DNA of 14,006 bases from an uncultured Lachnospiraceae bacterium. Lineage in GTDB: Bacteria > Bacillota > Clostridia > Lachnospirales > Lachnospiraceae. The notes beneath the pieces were generated by a model. That model did not search any database. It was not told the origin of the DNA and saw only the letters and a program-made list of their open reading frames with translations. Made by a program: the position numbers and the translations under genes. Position 1 is the stretch's first letter, and every line of letters starts with the position of its first letter. This document shows positions 6,638 through 13,321 of the stretch, in pieces. Location: assembly GCA_910587085.1 (NCBI GenBank), contig CAJUMC010000075.1:1-14006 (forward strand). Direction: 5' to 3'.

Positions 6638-6735
6638 GAGGAGCGGTGCTCTTTTCTCCTTTACGCTTCGCAGCAGCAAAGCATCGACATCTTTTGCAGA
6701 CCGGCTTGTGAGAGGGGGCGGTACCCGTTTCTCCC
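6625..6735 (+). terminator. Duplicated terminator-like element after the ABC operon
   Basis: Two copies about 35 nt long, 74 nt apart (6625-6659 and 6699-6734), share the pattern GACCGGCT-TGAGAGG-GCGGT-C-TTTCTCC. In copy one, GAGC-GGT-GCTC is followed by TTTTCT; in copy two, GGG/CCC flanks CGGTA and is followed by GTTTCTCCC. Copy one begins inside the last codons of permease 2, so the 3' end of that gene itself was duplicated. Compensating differences in the stems keep the hairpin, which supports a role as terminator. Confidence 0.55.
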
Positions 6736-7038
6736 TGCCGGCTGCATGCCGGAGAACTTTTTTATTTCACGACGGCAGCCGTCTTTGTCCGGATTTTTTC
6801 TTCCTACTGTGATATTTCCGTGCGGAATTCCTTCATACTGCTGAATAATTTTGAATGTGCCGGAAACAATACTGGTATATCGTACAGTGGGAAAACACAG
6901 AGAAAGCCTGCTGCCGGCGGGCTTTCGGCGTAAACACTGTGCGGAGAGTACAGATATTATCCGTGATGCGGGAGTCCGGCCTTTATCAGGCATCAGCCGC
7001 AGAAAAGCCGGGGCTGAACTGCTGCACGGAAAGAGAAT
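6638..7038. other. 401-nt intergenic stretch before the LytM-domain gene
   Basis: I see no protein gene here. It holds the second terminator-like copy, a candidate promoter (6851-6881) and a strong 10-bp stem-loop (6902-6926: GAAAGCCTGC with GCGGGCTTTC around TGCCG) that lacks a following T-run. If transcription starts near 6888, the stem-loop would sit in the 5' leader of the 7039 gene. Confidence 0.5.
6851..6881 (+). promoter_or_regulatory. Candidate promoter with extended -10 for the LytM-domain gene
   Basis: TTGAAT (6851-6856) is followed after 19 nt by TATATC (6876-6881), preceded by TG at the extended -10 position. The spacing is long, so activity would rest on the extended -10. A stem-loop at 6902-6926 lies just after the presumed start. 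Confidence 0.35.
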
Positions 7039-8097
7039 TTGAGGAAAGGCGGCGCGAAGGAATTGAAGGGAGAAAAGAAGGAGACGAAAAATAAGAGGCA
7101 GCTGTATCTTCTGGCGCTCTGCGGTGTGTTGGCCGTTTCGGGTGCGGTGTATGCCGGGACAAGAAAAAACGAGCCGGATAAGCCGGACAAACCGGGGAAG
7201 GAACTCGTGGATTTGAACGAGAAGCCGGGAGATCAGTCGCTTCCGGAGCAGGACGGGAAGAATCCAGGCGGCCAGACGGATGCGCCTGAGCCAACGGCAG
7301 GCGGAACCCCTGGAACCGGGCCGTCCGGAACAACGGGCGGCCTTCCGGGCGGAACGGCGGCGGACGGGAAGGATCAGCCTGGATGGACTGATCTGAAGGA
7401 GCCATCCGGTCAGGTCTCAGCGGATGGCAAGAACCCGGGCGGGAGTCTGATACAGCCGGATGATAAGCCGGGCGGAACAACAGCTTCCGGGCAGGACGGA
7501 TCGATGCTTGATCAGGGAACCGTGGCTTCCGGCGAGGACGGAAAGACGGCCCCGGAAGGGGATGAAGAAGTCTCCGGTCAGGGAAGCAAGACAGCCTCCG
7601 GTGAGGATGGCAGTTCTCTGAATGAGGAACCGTCGGAGGCGGTGAATAACCCGACGGCGGACGAATTGAAGTTCAACGCGGAGGAGGGGCTTTGCTGGCC
7701 GCTTTCCGGGAATGTAGTGAAATCCTACAGCGCCGACCGGATGGTTTATTTTGATACCCTGCAGCAGTTCCGGACCAACCCTGCTATTTTTATTGCCGGT
7801 GAGCCGGGAGCTGAAATTGTGTCTTCCGCAGATGGTATCGTCCTTTCCGTCGGAAAAGAGGACAAGCTTGGACAGACGCTGACACTGGAGATCGGCGGCG
7901 GATACCGGCTGGTATACGGCCAGCTGGCGGATGTGAAGGTCAGCGAGGGCGACTATGTGAAGGCCGGAACGGTTCTTGCCAGGCTTGCTCCGGTAACAAA
8001 ATATTATCGACTGGAGGGAAATCACCTTTATTTCCAGGTACAGAAGGATGAGAGCACGGTAAACCCGCTGACGCTCATCAGGCAGAGCGAGGAGTAA
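7039..8097 (+). CDS. Membrane-anchored protein with degenerate M23/LytM domain (SpoIIQ-like architecture)
   Basis: 352 aa from TTG at 7039. GGAAAGAG lies 4-11 nt upstream; another TTG at 7063 is possible and no ATG fits. A Lys-rich cytoplasmic end precedes one membrane helix (LYLLALCGVLAVSGAVYAG, about 22-40). Residues 45-205 form an extracellular linker rich in Gly, Pro, Asp and Ser, with repeated ASG-D-DGS/DGK blocks, typical of a disordered stalk. Residues 210-352 resemble a peptidase M23 domain (AGEPGAEIVSSADGIVLSVG, then VSEGDYVKAGTVLARL). The zinc and catalytic residues look lost: the H-x-x-x-D site is not seen, YAHL is YGQL, and HLHFE is HLYFQ. It is thus probably a binding or scaffold protein, as SpoIIQ is in sporulation engulfment, but no spoIIID or other sporulation gene is adjacent. 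The fold is likely; the SpoIIQ role is inference. Confidence 0.8.
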   Translation: MRKGGAKELKGEKKETKNKRQLYLLALCGVLAVSGAVYAGTRKNEPDKPDKPGKELVDLNEKPGDQSLPEQDGKNPGGQTDAPEPTAGGTPGTGPSGTTGGLPGGTAADGKDQPGWTDLKEPSGQVSADGKNPGGSLIQPDDKPGGTTASGQDGSMLDQGTVASGEDGKTAPEGDEEVSGQGSKTASGEDGSSLNEEPSEAVNNPTADELKFNAEEGLCWPLSGNVVKSYSADRMVYFDTLQQFRTNPAIFIAGEPGAEIVSSADGIVLSVGKEDKLGQTLTLEIGGGYRLVYGQLADVKVSEGDYVKAGTVLARLAPVTKYYRLEGNHLYFQVQKDESTVNPLTLIRQSEE

Positions 8098-8121
8098 GCA
8101 ATCCAGGCGGCTGTCCGGCGG

Positions 8122-8200
8122 CGCAGAAAACTGCTTCTGCGGGCTCAGGACACAACAGGTAAGCGGTGTATGGACAGGAGTCCATGCACCGCTTATTTTT
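8122..8200 (+). terminator. Strong intrinsic terminator after the LytM-domain gene
   Basis: A 15-bp stem, 8161-8175 paired with 8180-8194 (one T-G wobble, AGGA loop), is followed by ATTTTTT. A smaller hairpin, CGCAGAA/TTCTGCG (8122-8128 and 8135-8141), precedes it. This is the clearest terminator in the window. Confidence 0.93.
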
Positions 8201-8230
8201 TGCTTTGAAATTTCTTTGCTTTGATATTTC
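8199..8230. repeat. 16-bp tandem duplication
   Basis: TTTGCTTTGAAATTTC (8199-8214) is followed directly by TTTGCTTTGATATTTC (8215-8230), differing at one base. It overlaps the T-run of the preceding terminator and is probably a slippage product. Confidence 0.8.
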
Positions 8231-8365
8231 ATGTTCCGGTGTTCACAACGGACAGCTTTTCTGCATATTTTTAATGTATAGGGAGGAGGATGGAAGGAAA
8301 ACAGCAAAGGCATATCGGGTGATTCAAACGTCTGCTACATACCTTCCGCACACGGGAGGATGCCC

Positions 8366-8602
8366 ATGGAACCGCAGAGCTTTGCGGAGCTTTGGAAAAC
8401 AAACAGACGGGAGAGCTTACAGGCAGCAAACAGGCACAATGCCCCTATCAATATACAGGATTGCCCGGCTGTATCAAATAGAACAGCGGAGAGAAGGCTT
8501 TTATGTTCCGCGCGCAGAGCTGCCGCCCCGGCATACGGCCAGCAGGGCGGCAGGCTGATGATTTTCCGTGCGGAAGCGCTGCTTTTTTGCAGCAGGGAAT
8601 AA
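8366..8602 (+). CDS. Small ORF, hypothetical, weak support
   Basis: 78 codons from ATG 8366. GGGAGG (8354-8359) gives 6-nt spacing to this ATG; the in-frame ATG at 8360 is too close to that site. The first 30 residues (MEPQSFAELWKTNRRESLQA and on) look protein-like and hydrophilic. The second half turns Arg/Ala-rich (RRLLCSARRAAAPAYG) and ends exactly where the minisatellite begins, which suggests truncation or a chance frame. No domain or membrane segment is seen. It may be a remnant of a longer gene whose 3' part was replaced by the repeat. Confidence 0.25.
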   Translation: MEPQSFAELWKTNRRESLQAANRHNAPINIQDCPAVSNRTAERRLLCSARRAAAPAYGQQGGRLMIFRAEALLFCSRE

Positions 8603-8605
8603 AAA

Positions 8606-8709
8606 AGCTTTCGCAGAAGAGAATGGAAGAGCTTTCGCAGAAGAGAATAGAAAAGCTTTTGCAGAAGAGAATGGAAGAGCTTTCGCAGAAGAGAATGGAA
8701 GAGCTTTTG
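8606..8709. repeat. 24-bp tandem repeat (minisatellite), four full units and a partial
   Basis: Units start at 8606, 8630, 8654 and 8678 with a partial at 8702. The pattern is AGCTTTYGCAGAAGAGAA then TRGAAR. Because 24 is a multiple of three, two forward frames encode 8-residue repeats (LSQKRMEE or AFAEENGR), but neither frame has a clear start or homology. The few changes are single substitutions, so the expansion appears recent. Confidence 0.9.
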
Positions 8710-8796
8710 AAGCGAAACGCAGAGATGCTATTGTACCAAACAATGGACATGCCGGCGGCGTACGGCACAAAATCATTGATATTGCTGCAGAAATTA

Positions 8797-8844
8797 TGCC
8801 GCCGAATCGAAGCAGCAGCGCAGAGCGGAGCTTCGTCGGCGGCA
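8797..8844 (-). terminator. Likely terminator of the hemolysin III-type gene
   Basis: TGCCGCCGA (8797-8805) pairs perfectly with TCGGCGGCA (8836-8844), and CGAAGC (8808-8813) with GCTTCG (8830-8835), giving 15 bp with a 2-nt bulge. It lies 7 nt beyond the stop of the minus-strand gene. Only a weak T-tract (ATAATTT) follows on the minus strand. Confidence 0.5.
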
Positions 8845-8850
8845 TTGCCG

Positions 8851-9570
8851 TCATATCGCCGAGATATATCCCAGCATCATAATATAGTGGCAGAGACTGC
8901 CGCCGATGCAAAACAGATGGAAGAGCTCATGGTTGCCGAAGCCTTTTGTCATCTGATTGAACAGAGGAAGCTTCAAAGCGTATATTACACCGCCGACCGT
9001 GTAGATAATTCCCCCTGCGAGCAGCCAGGCAAAGGCGCCCGCCGGCAGCGCGGCTACAATATCCCCGAGCGCAAATATGCAGAGCCAGCCCATTACAATA
9101 TAAATCAGGGCAGAGAACCATTTCGGGCAGGTAATCCAGAAAAGCGCCATCAGAATACCAGCCAGCGCCAGTGCCCATATCGTAAAGAACAGCGGAATGC
9201 CCTTTGACGCTTCCAGGACGACAAGACAGACGGGCGAATAGGTTCCGGCGATAAGCACATAGATCATACTGTGATCAATTTTGCGGAGCCTTTTATTCGC
9301 GGCCTCGGAAAGGTCAAGCCCGTGGTAGACGCCGCTTGCCGTGTAAAGCCCGATCAGGCCGAACACAAACAGCAGCATGGACAGGCCGTTCGTAAGGCCG
9401 GAGGATGCAAAAGCGCGTATAATCAGCGGGATGCCCGCCGCAAATGAAATTCCGGCAAAAATAAGATGGCTCAGGCTGCTGAACGGGTCCTTCAGACGGA
9501 AGGCACGCGGCGCCTTGCCGTGAATTGCCCGGGAGATCGCCGGCTCTTTGAGAACTGCTGTTTTTTCCAT
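8851..9570 (-). CDS. Hemolysin III / PAQR family membrane protein
   Basis: 239 aa with seven predicted membrane helices after a hydrophilic N-terminus (about 1-33). Family motifs are all there: SGVYHGLDLSEAANKRLRKI (first His, about 79-98), DHSMIYVLIAGTYSP (second His and Asp, about 99-113), and the C-terminal HELFHLFCIGGSLCHY (about 214-229) with three histidines. In the PAQR/alkaline-ceramidase superfamily these His and Asp residues form a metal site. Despite the name, bacterial members are widespread and their function is mostly unsettled; a lipid-hydrolase or membrane-homeostasis role is inference. The ATG is preceded by GGAGG at 8-nt spacing. It is a single-gene unit with its own candidate promoter upstream and a stem-loop after the stop. 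Length and motifs are normal, so it looks intact. Confidence 0.93.
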   Translation of the reverse strand: MEKTAVLKEPAISRAIHGKAPRAFRLKDPFSSLSHLIFAGISFAAGIPLIIRAFASSGLTNGLSMLLFVFGLIGLYTASGVYHGLDLSEAANKRLRKIDHSMIYVLIAGTYSPVCLVVLEASKGIPLFFTIWALALAGILMALFWITCPKWFSALIYIVMGWLCIFALGDIVAALPAGAFAWLLAGGIIYTVGGVIYALKLPLFNQMTKGFGNHELFHLFCIGGSLCHYIMMLGYISAI

Positions 9571-9632
9571 AAAAAATTCCTCCGTTTCCGCACAGCGTGC
9601 TGTGCCGTTTCAAAAGTTTACAGGACTGCACT

Positions 9633-9678
9633 AGTATATGCGATAAGGTAATCTTAAATTCATTTCAGAGGAAATGAA
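9633..9678 (-). promoter_or_regulatory. Candidate promoter and operator of the hemolysin III-type gene
   Basis: On the minus strand TGAATT (9662-9657), an 18-nt spacer and TATACT (9638-9633) form a promoter with a good -10 and weak -35. A perfect 8-bp inverted repeat, TTCATTTC-AGAG-GAAATGAA (9659-9678), overlaps the -35, as expected for an activator or repressor site. The regulator is unknown. Confidence 0.4.
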
Positions 9679-9842
9679 AGCTTGTTATGTAGTTATGAAA
9701 ACTATGTTATCTGTAAAAACATACTAGCACTTCGCGGAGGAAATTGCAATAGCAAAAAGGAAATTGTAAGGAAATTTTAATGGAAGCGTAATGCAGCATG
9801 TCGTGTTTGCTGATTTTTTGAAAGACGGAGCGCCAGGGAGGG

Positions 9843-11348
9843 CTATTTCCATTTTTGTTCCCGAAGCTTTTCCCGGTATAACTGCTTTTCGTCTTCGCCA
9901 TAGCCCACAACAGCATGCAAAACCCGTCTGGACAGTGCTGTTTCCTCGTCGGACGGAATCCGGTATTTCCGGCGATTTGCGGTTCGGATGACGAGATGGC
10001 AGAATTCGACCGGAAGAGAGGCGTCCATATTCGGCACCGGTAAAAGGAAAGCGCCGCGGGAACGGTATATCCAGAGAATCGACGGGTACGGCAGCAGTGT
10101 CTGAAAGGAGAGCATGCGCATGTTGCGGAAACAGATGCAGTGCGCCGTATAGATGACCGCCGGTCGGCCGGTTTCGAAATTGTCGCAGAGCGCTGAGAGC
10201 AGCTCCTTCTGCTCCGGCTGCGGGAGCCGTTCAAACTGTTCCAGAAAACACCGGTACCATCGCCGGATCATTATGTAGATGAAGAGCGAAGGAATCAGAT
10301 ACATCGCCGCCAGCCCGAGGAGAAAATACAGCTGATCCGGTTGGCCGAGCAGCTCCCGGCGGACAAAGTGTACAAAATCGCGCGGCAGCGAGGACAGAGC
10401 ACCGCCGGTCAGAAAGTATATAAACAGAATTGCTCCCAGATTGACAAAGAGGATCAAGGAGACAACAAGACGGAACACGCGCAGTTTGCCGGAGAGCAGC
10501 TCGTGCAGGGGATCGGAGCGGAAGCGGGCGGCGGAGCGGGCTGCCGGGGAACGCATGGATTTGTAAGGATAGGAATTCGGGCGGGCTGCAGCCGGGCATG
10601 CGGCGGAAGTGCCGAAGCCGCCGGTGCTGCCGGAAAATGTGCAGTCCGCCTGCGTTTTGCTTTCCAGCTGTTGTGCCGTGCCGGCTGTCCGCGCAAAGGG
10701 CTCGGCCGCCGTACGGCGTTTTTCCCGGAGGTTTGCTGAGACGGCATCGGCCAGCTGCTGTGTGGAGGAGGCATCCAGATGTACGGTCATCTGGTAGCGG
10801 CAGCTGTCGGCAGAAGCGCCTTTCAGCGGGTTTGCGGTGCAGAAAAGAATGGTATTCATCTCATCGGGATAGAGGGCGTCCGGCTGGACGCATACGCTTT
10901 CCAGTTCGCTGACAGCCAGAATCAGGAGCCTTCCGCCGGAAAAAGGAAACTCCGTCAGGTCTGACTGCTCCGGCGTCAGAAAGATATAATCCCTGCTGAT
11001 CACTTCGGTGCCGTTTGTGTAGAGAGGCTCCTGTGCCGCCGCGCAAATCTCGCTGTAGACTGTGCGGAAATCCCCGAAGCGCTTAAGCTGCCGGCCCACG
11101 GCAGAATGCTTTACCGCAAATTTCGACACACAGAGCCGGGAAACAATCAGCATCAGCAGGAGGACGCCGGCGGCAGTCCCGACAGCGGCGGCAGCGGAAA
11201 ACCAGCCGTGCGTCATGGAACGAAAAAGGAAGAAGAAACAGAAAGTGACAGCAAAGATGGAAAAGATCATGCGCGGGCGGAGAGTTTCAAGACGCATCCA
11301 GCAATGCATCATATTGCGGCCGGATGCCGCGGCTTTTTTTCGGAACAT
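9843..11348 (-). CDS. Uncharacterised four-helix membrane protein with internal duplication
   Basis: 501 aa from ATG 11348, chosen because GAGAGG lies 8 nt upstream; an earlier in-frame ATG at 11387 has no ribosome-binding site. I do not recognise the family. Two halves share one layout. A pair of hydrophobic helices (about 27-43 and 50-71; again 290-314 and 340-363) is followed by a soluble beta-rich domain. The first soluble domain (about 107-207) and the second (about 394-480) align loosely: LYTNGTEVISRDYIFL with IYTAHCICFRNM, then LFCTANPLKG with LVIRTANRRKYR. A low-complexity Ala/Ser/Arg linker (about 210-285) joins the halves. The C-terminus is charged (EKQLYREKLREQKWK). The XRE regulator gene lies 87 nt upstream on the same strand. 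The protein probably sits in the cytoplasmic membrane with cytosolic sensor or scaffold domains; its function is unknown. Confidence 0.75.
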   Translation of the reverse strand: MFRKKAAASGRNMMHCWMRLETLRPRMIFSIFAVTFCFFFLFRSMTHGWFSAAAAVGTAAGVLLLMLIVSRLCVSKFAVKHSAVGRQLKRFGDFRTVYSEICAAAQEPLYTNGTEVISRDYIFLTPEQSDLTEFPFSGGRLLILAVSELESVCVQPDALYPDEMNTILFCTANPLKGASADSCRYQMTVHLDASSTQQLADAVSANLREKRRTAAEPFARTAGTAQQLESKTQADCTFSGSTGGFGTSAACPAAARPNSYPYKSMRSPAARSAARFRSDPLHELLSGKLRVFRLVVSLILFVNLGAILFIYFLTGGALSSLPRDFVHFVRRELLGQPDQLYFLLGLAAMYLIPSLFIYIMIRRWYRCFLEQFERLPQPEQKELLSALCDNFETGRPAVIYTAHCICFRNMRMLSFQTLLPYPSILWIYRSRGAFLLPVPNMDASLPVEFCHLVIRTANRRKYRIPSDEETALSRRVLHAVVGYGEDEKQLYREKLREQKWK

Positions 11349-11435
11349 GAAAAGACCTCTCTTTCTGTGAAATAATACTTTACTCATTTGCGGAGCGCTG
11401 CAGGTGCTGCCTCATGCGAGAACGGGAGAGCGCGG

Positions 11436-11792
11436 CTATGCGTCCTCCCGTTCCTCCATTTTGATTGCTCCGTCAATGGCAGCCTCGACAATGGGCAGAT
11501 ATTTCTCCGGGCATATCTGCAGCTTGTGACCGACACGCTGCCGCTGCTCACTGTCCCCGCGGATCAGGCCGGGGTTGAAGTAGCGTTCCGCTGGCAGGCG
11601 GCAAATCCGTATAAGCTGCATTGTGACCGGAATGCTGGGGATTGTTTTGCCCAATTCAATGTTCGCAAGATAACGGGGGGATATGTTTACCATTTCCGCC
11701 AATGCTTTGCGGACGATTCCCCTTGCTTTGCGCCCTGCCCGCACATCCTCGCCAAAGGTTTCAAAACCGGGGCAATCCTTGACATTTGCCAT
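11436..11792 (-). CDS. XRE-family helix-turn-helix transcriptional regulator
   Basis: 118 aa. The helix-turn-helix spans about residues 14-66: FGEDVRAGRKARGIVRKALA, then MVNISPRYLANIELGKTIPS, where SPRYLANIE is the recognition-helix region. A C-terminal segment (YFNPGLIRGDSEQRQRVGHK, then EKYLPIVEAAIDGAIK) may be the oligomerisation part. Close relatives of this form, as I recall, occur in clostridial accessory and conjugative elements, which fits the eroded genes upstream. The start ATG has only a weak ribosome-binding site (GGGTGATA), and the stop of a short upstream peptide frame lies 6 nt before it, so coupled translation is possible. It is read toward the 9843-11348 gene and could control it or a divergent gene. 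The operator is unknown. Confidence 0.9.
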   Translation of the reverse strand: MANVKDCPGFETFGEDVRAGRKARGIVRKALAEMVNISPRYLANIELGKTIPSIPVTMQLIRICRLPAERYFNPGLIRGDSEQRQRVGHKLQICPEKYLPIVEAAIDGAIKMEEREDA

Positions 11793-11798
11793 ACTGTA

Positions 11799-11876
11799 TC
11801 ACCCAAAGACATTGTATAGTTCATATTCTTCCCTGGGAATGATGCAATATTCACTTTTCTTCACTTTATAGTTCAC
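11799..11876 (-). CDS. Short peptide ORF or gene remnant just upstream of the XRE gene
   Basis: Minus-strand frame from GTG 11876 to TGA 11799-11801: 25 residues, VNYKVKKSEYCIIPREEYEL plus YNVFG. Composition is protein-like, but there is no ribosome-binding site before the GTG, and the frame extends upstream only to a stop 24 nt earlier. It ends 6 nt before the regulator ATG. It may be a C-terminal relic of a lost gene, or a leader peptide. Confidence 0.3.
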   Translation of the reverse strand: MNYKVKKSEYCIIPREEYELYNVFG

Positions 11877-11958
11877 AGGAGCCGCAAACCGGCTGATAAA
11901 CGATTACCGCAGCAACCGCTATGAGTATTAGCCGTTTGGTTATGTTAAGGAGAAAACC

Positions 11959-12126
11959 ATGTCTGCAAAGGCTCAGGCGGTCATTCTGCATTACCTGATG
12001 GAGCTGACCGGGCTCGGTGAAGAAAATCTGAATGGGACGGCGGACAGGGCAGGAGGCGCGGATATCGGTGATGTCCCGATTTCCGGCGGCGGTGCGTTCA
12101 TTCTGCGGCAGGGGGGCAGGGGATAA
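11959..12126 (+). CDS. Small hypothetical protein (55 aa) with a good ribosome-binding site
   Basis: ATG 11959 has AAGGAG 6 nt upstream (11947-11952). The product starts with a helical stretch, MSAKAQAVILHYLMELTGLG, followed by an Asp/Gly-rich middle and a Gly-rich end, ISGGGAFILRQGGRG. I do not recognise a family. It is transcribed divergently from the XRE regulator, the usual arrangement for a controlled gene. The stop at 12124 overlaps the beginning of the permease remnant frame (12123). It could therefore be an intact small gene, the front part of the same decayed gene, or a short peptide once exported by that permease; the last is speculation. Confidence 0.5.
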   Translation: MSAKAQAVILHYLMELTGLGEENLNGTADRAGGADIGDVPISGGGAFILRQGGRG

Positions 12127-12834
12127 ATGAGAACGGGCAGTTTGTAGCTGAGCCGGACGATTGGCAGTATGTTCCTGATGATGGGTCTTCCCACATAACG
12201 CCGTTATATTCAAATTGCAGCTTTGAAATACAGGTATCGTTTGAACGCTTCAGGGAGATAATGGAGCAGGTCAGCAGGTTAATTGGACGAAACTCCTGCT
12301 TTAGCCGGGATATGCTGAAAATATATTATTTCGGCAATGATATGGAAGACACTCCAATTACGGAGCGTCAGCACAGGGAGTTTTATGAGGATGACCGGGT
12401 GACGGGCGCATTTGCCCGGTATTATTGTGACAGTATTTCCCTGGTTATGCTGTTCCTTCCGGCCTTTATGATTGTTGACCTGATGCTGCGGGATAAGCGC
12501 CGTAAAATGCAGTCTGTATGACAATGTTTCCGATCCTTATTCTGCCGATAAAATCTCAGTTTGTGCTTACACGTTCTGAACCCTGGCAGCGGCCGTGACG
12601 CTCGGCTTTGTCGGACTTCTGGCAAGCGCCGTATCAGGAAACACAGCAGTTGGATTTCTGGTATCGTTTTGCTAGTATTGCATTCTGCAAATGGAGAATG
12701 TCGGTGCTGTCTTCAAATCCGTTTCAAACGGCATCAGCGTTTATCAAGTGCTGCTGTTGCTGGGGAGCGGTGCGGCAATTATCTTTTTCAGCAGACTTCC
12801 CTTTGAGAAAAAACACAATCGGAACAGCAGTTAA
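12123..12834 (+). pseudogene. Decayed multi-pass membrane permease (ABC-2-like), frameshift plus two nonsense codons
   Basis: A frame open from 12072 without a start reads INENGQFVAEPDDWQYVPDD and on through DRVTGAFARYYCDSISLVML and FLPAFMIVDLMLRDKRRKMQ, a membrane helix ending in a basic loop, to TGA 12519-12521. A second frame, shifted by one base, continues from about 12517 (YDNVSDPYSADKIS), crosses TGA 12577-12579 into TLAAAVTLGFVGLLASAVSG, crosses TAG 12673-12675, and ends with ISVYQVLLLLGSGAAIIFFS and a basic tail at TAA 12832-12834. Both internal stops are one change from TGG (Trp). The helix plus long extracellular segment plus further helices resembles an ABC-2 permease lacking its first helix. 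The protein is not made intact. The exact family is uncertain. Confidence 0.7.
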
Positions 12835-12962
12835 AATTTCATGCCGGTTCTTACAGCAAAAAACGATGGCAGTCCGGCACAGGAGATTATCGTCAGCTGC
12901 AGAACCGCCGGCCGGGATATTGCGGTGCTGACGTGCTCCTGCCCGAGAAGCACAAAATATAT

Positions 12963-12991
12963 ATGAAAAAGCACGCAGTATATGGTATAAT
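12963..12991 (+). promoter_or_regulatory. Extended -10 promoter of the DUF951 gene
   Basis: TATAAT (12986-12991) is perfect and preceded by TG in the extended position (TGGTATAAT). ATGAAA (12963-12968) lies 17 nt upstream as a 4/6 -35. It is the only good promoter before the gene at 13118 and leaves a leader of about 120 nt. Confidence 0.65.
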
Positions 12992-13009
12992 GTCGTCAGA
13001 CATTATACC
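12984..13009. promoter_or_regulatory. Perfect palindrome covering the -10 (probable operator)
   Basis: GGTATAATGTC (12984-12994) and GACATTATACC (12999-13009) are exact inverted repeats of 11 bp around GTCA. The left arm contains the -10 of the DUF951 promoter, and the right arm offers the same TATAAT on the other strand. A repressor bound here would block RNA polymerase. The regulator is unidentified. Confidence 0.7.
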
Positions 13010-13087
13010 TGCGCCGATGCGCGGCTGCCCGGAGGGCGGCCAGATTACCTCTGCGGAACGTGCGCATCCGCCGGTAAAAGGCATAAG

Positions 13088-13101
13088 GGGCAGCCGCCCC
13101 G
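13088..13101 (+). other. Leader stem-loop near the DUF951 ribosome-binding site
   Basis: GGGGC and GCCCC pair around AGCC, about 5 nt before the GAGG used by the 13118 gene. A second GCCC-GGA-GGGC hairpin lies near 13026-13038. Together they may limit translation or stabilise the mRNA; this is inference. Confidence 0.4.
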
Positions 13102-13117
13102 GAAATGAGGATTGTTT

Positions 13118-13321
13118 ATGGATATTCGAGTGGGCGACAGCCTGAAGCTGAAAAAGCAGCATCCGTGCGGTAGTTCGATGTGGAAGGTTCTGCGGGTAGG
13201 CATTGATTTCCGGCTCCAGTGCGAGGGATGCGGCCATCAGATCATGATACCGCGCAGGCAGGCAGAAAAAAATATTCGTCAGGTGGTCCGGGCGGAGGAG
13301 AAAAAGCCGGGAGATGAATGA
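13118..13321 (+). CDS. DUF951 family protein (YyzM-like)
   Basis: 67 aa. The sequence MDIRVGDSLKLKKQHPCGSS, then WKVLRVGIDFRLQCEGCGHQ and IMIPRRQAEKNI, matches DUF951/COG4481: a small basic protein with an SH3-like beta fold and Cys/His positions (HPCG and CEGCGH) suited to zinc. The start is ATG 13118, with GAGGA about 9 nt upstream; a TTG two codons earlier is less likely. In Firmicutes this gene usually lies near ychF, parB or mscS-type housekeeping genes; none is in this window. Its function is unknown, although its small basic form suggests nucleic-acid or ribosome contact (inference). It has a private promoter inside a palindrome and may be co-transcribed with the next two frames. Confidence 0.92.
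   Translation: MDIRVGDSLKLKKQHPCGSSMWKVLRVGIDFRLQCEGCGHQIMIPRRQAEKNIRQVVRAEEKKPGDE

Larger units (their letters stand above)
8201..8850. other. 650-nt gene-poor stretch between convergent genes
   Basis: This stretch holds the 16-bp duplication, one weakly supported small ORF (8366-8602), a 24-bp minisatellite (8606-8709) and a large stem-loop (8797-8844). All three forward frames are open in parts, but none has convincing protein character throughout. It may be an eroded gene, or simple-repeat expansion in a convergent intergenic spacer. Confidence 0.5.

Noticed and set aside
8606..8709. A CRISPR array
   Set aside because: Units are directly adjacent 24-bp repeats with no unique spacers and no cas genes nearby.
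8503..9207. A forward 234-codon frame including the 24-bp repeat
   Set aside because: Its second half lies antisense to the well-supported hemolysin III-type gene, and no ribosome-binding site precedes it.
9843..11387. The earlier ATG at 11387 as start of the membrane protein
   Set aside because: No ribosome-binding site precedes it, whereas ATG 11348 has GAGAGG at 8-nt spacing.
12577..12675. Stop-codon recoding (TGA/TAG read as Trp or another amino acid)
   Set aside because: A frameshift just upstream and the missing N-terminus point to gene decay; no other gene in the window uses internal stops.
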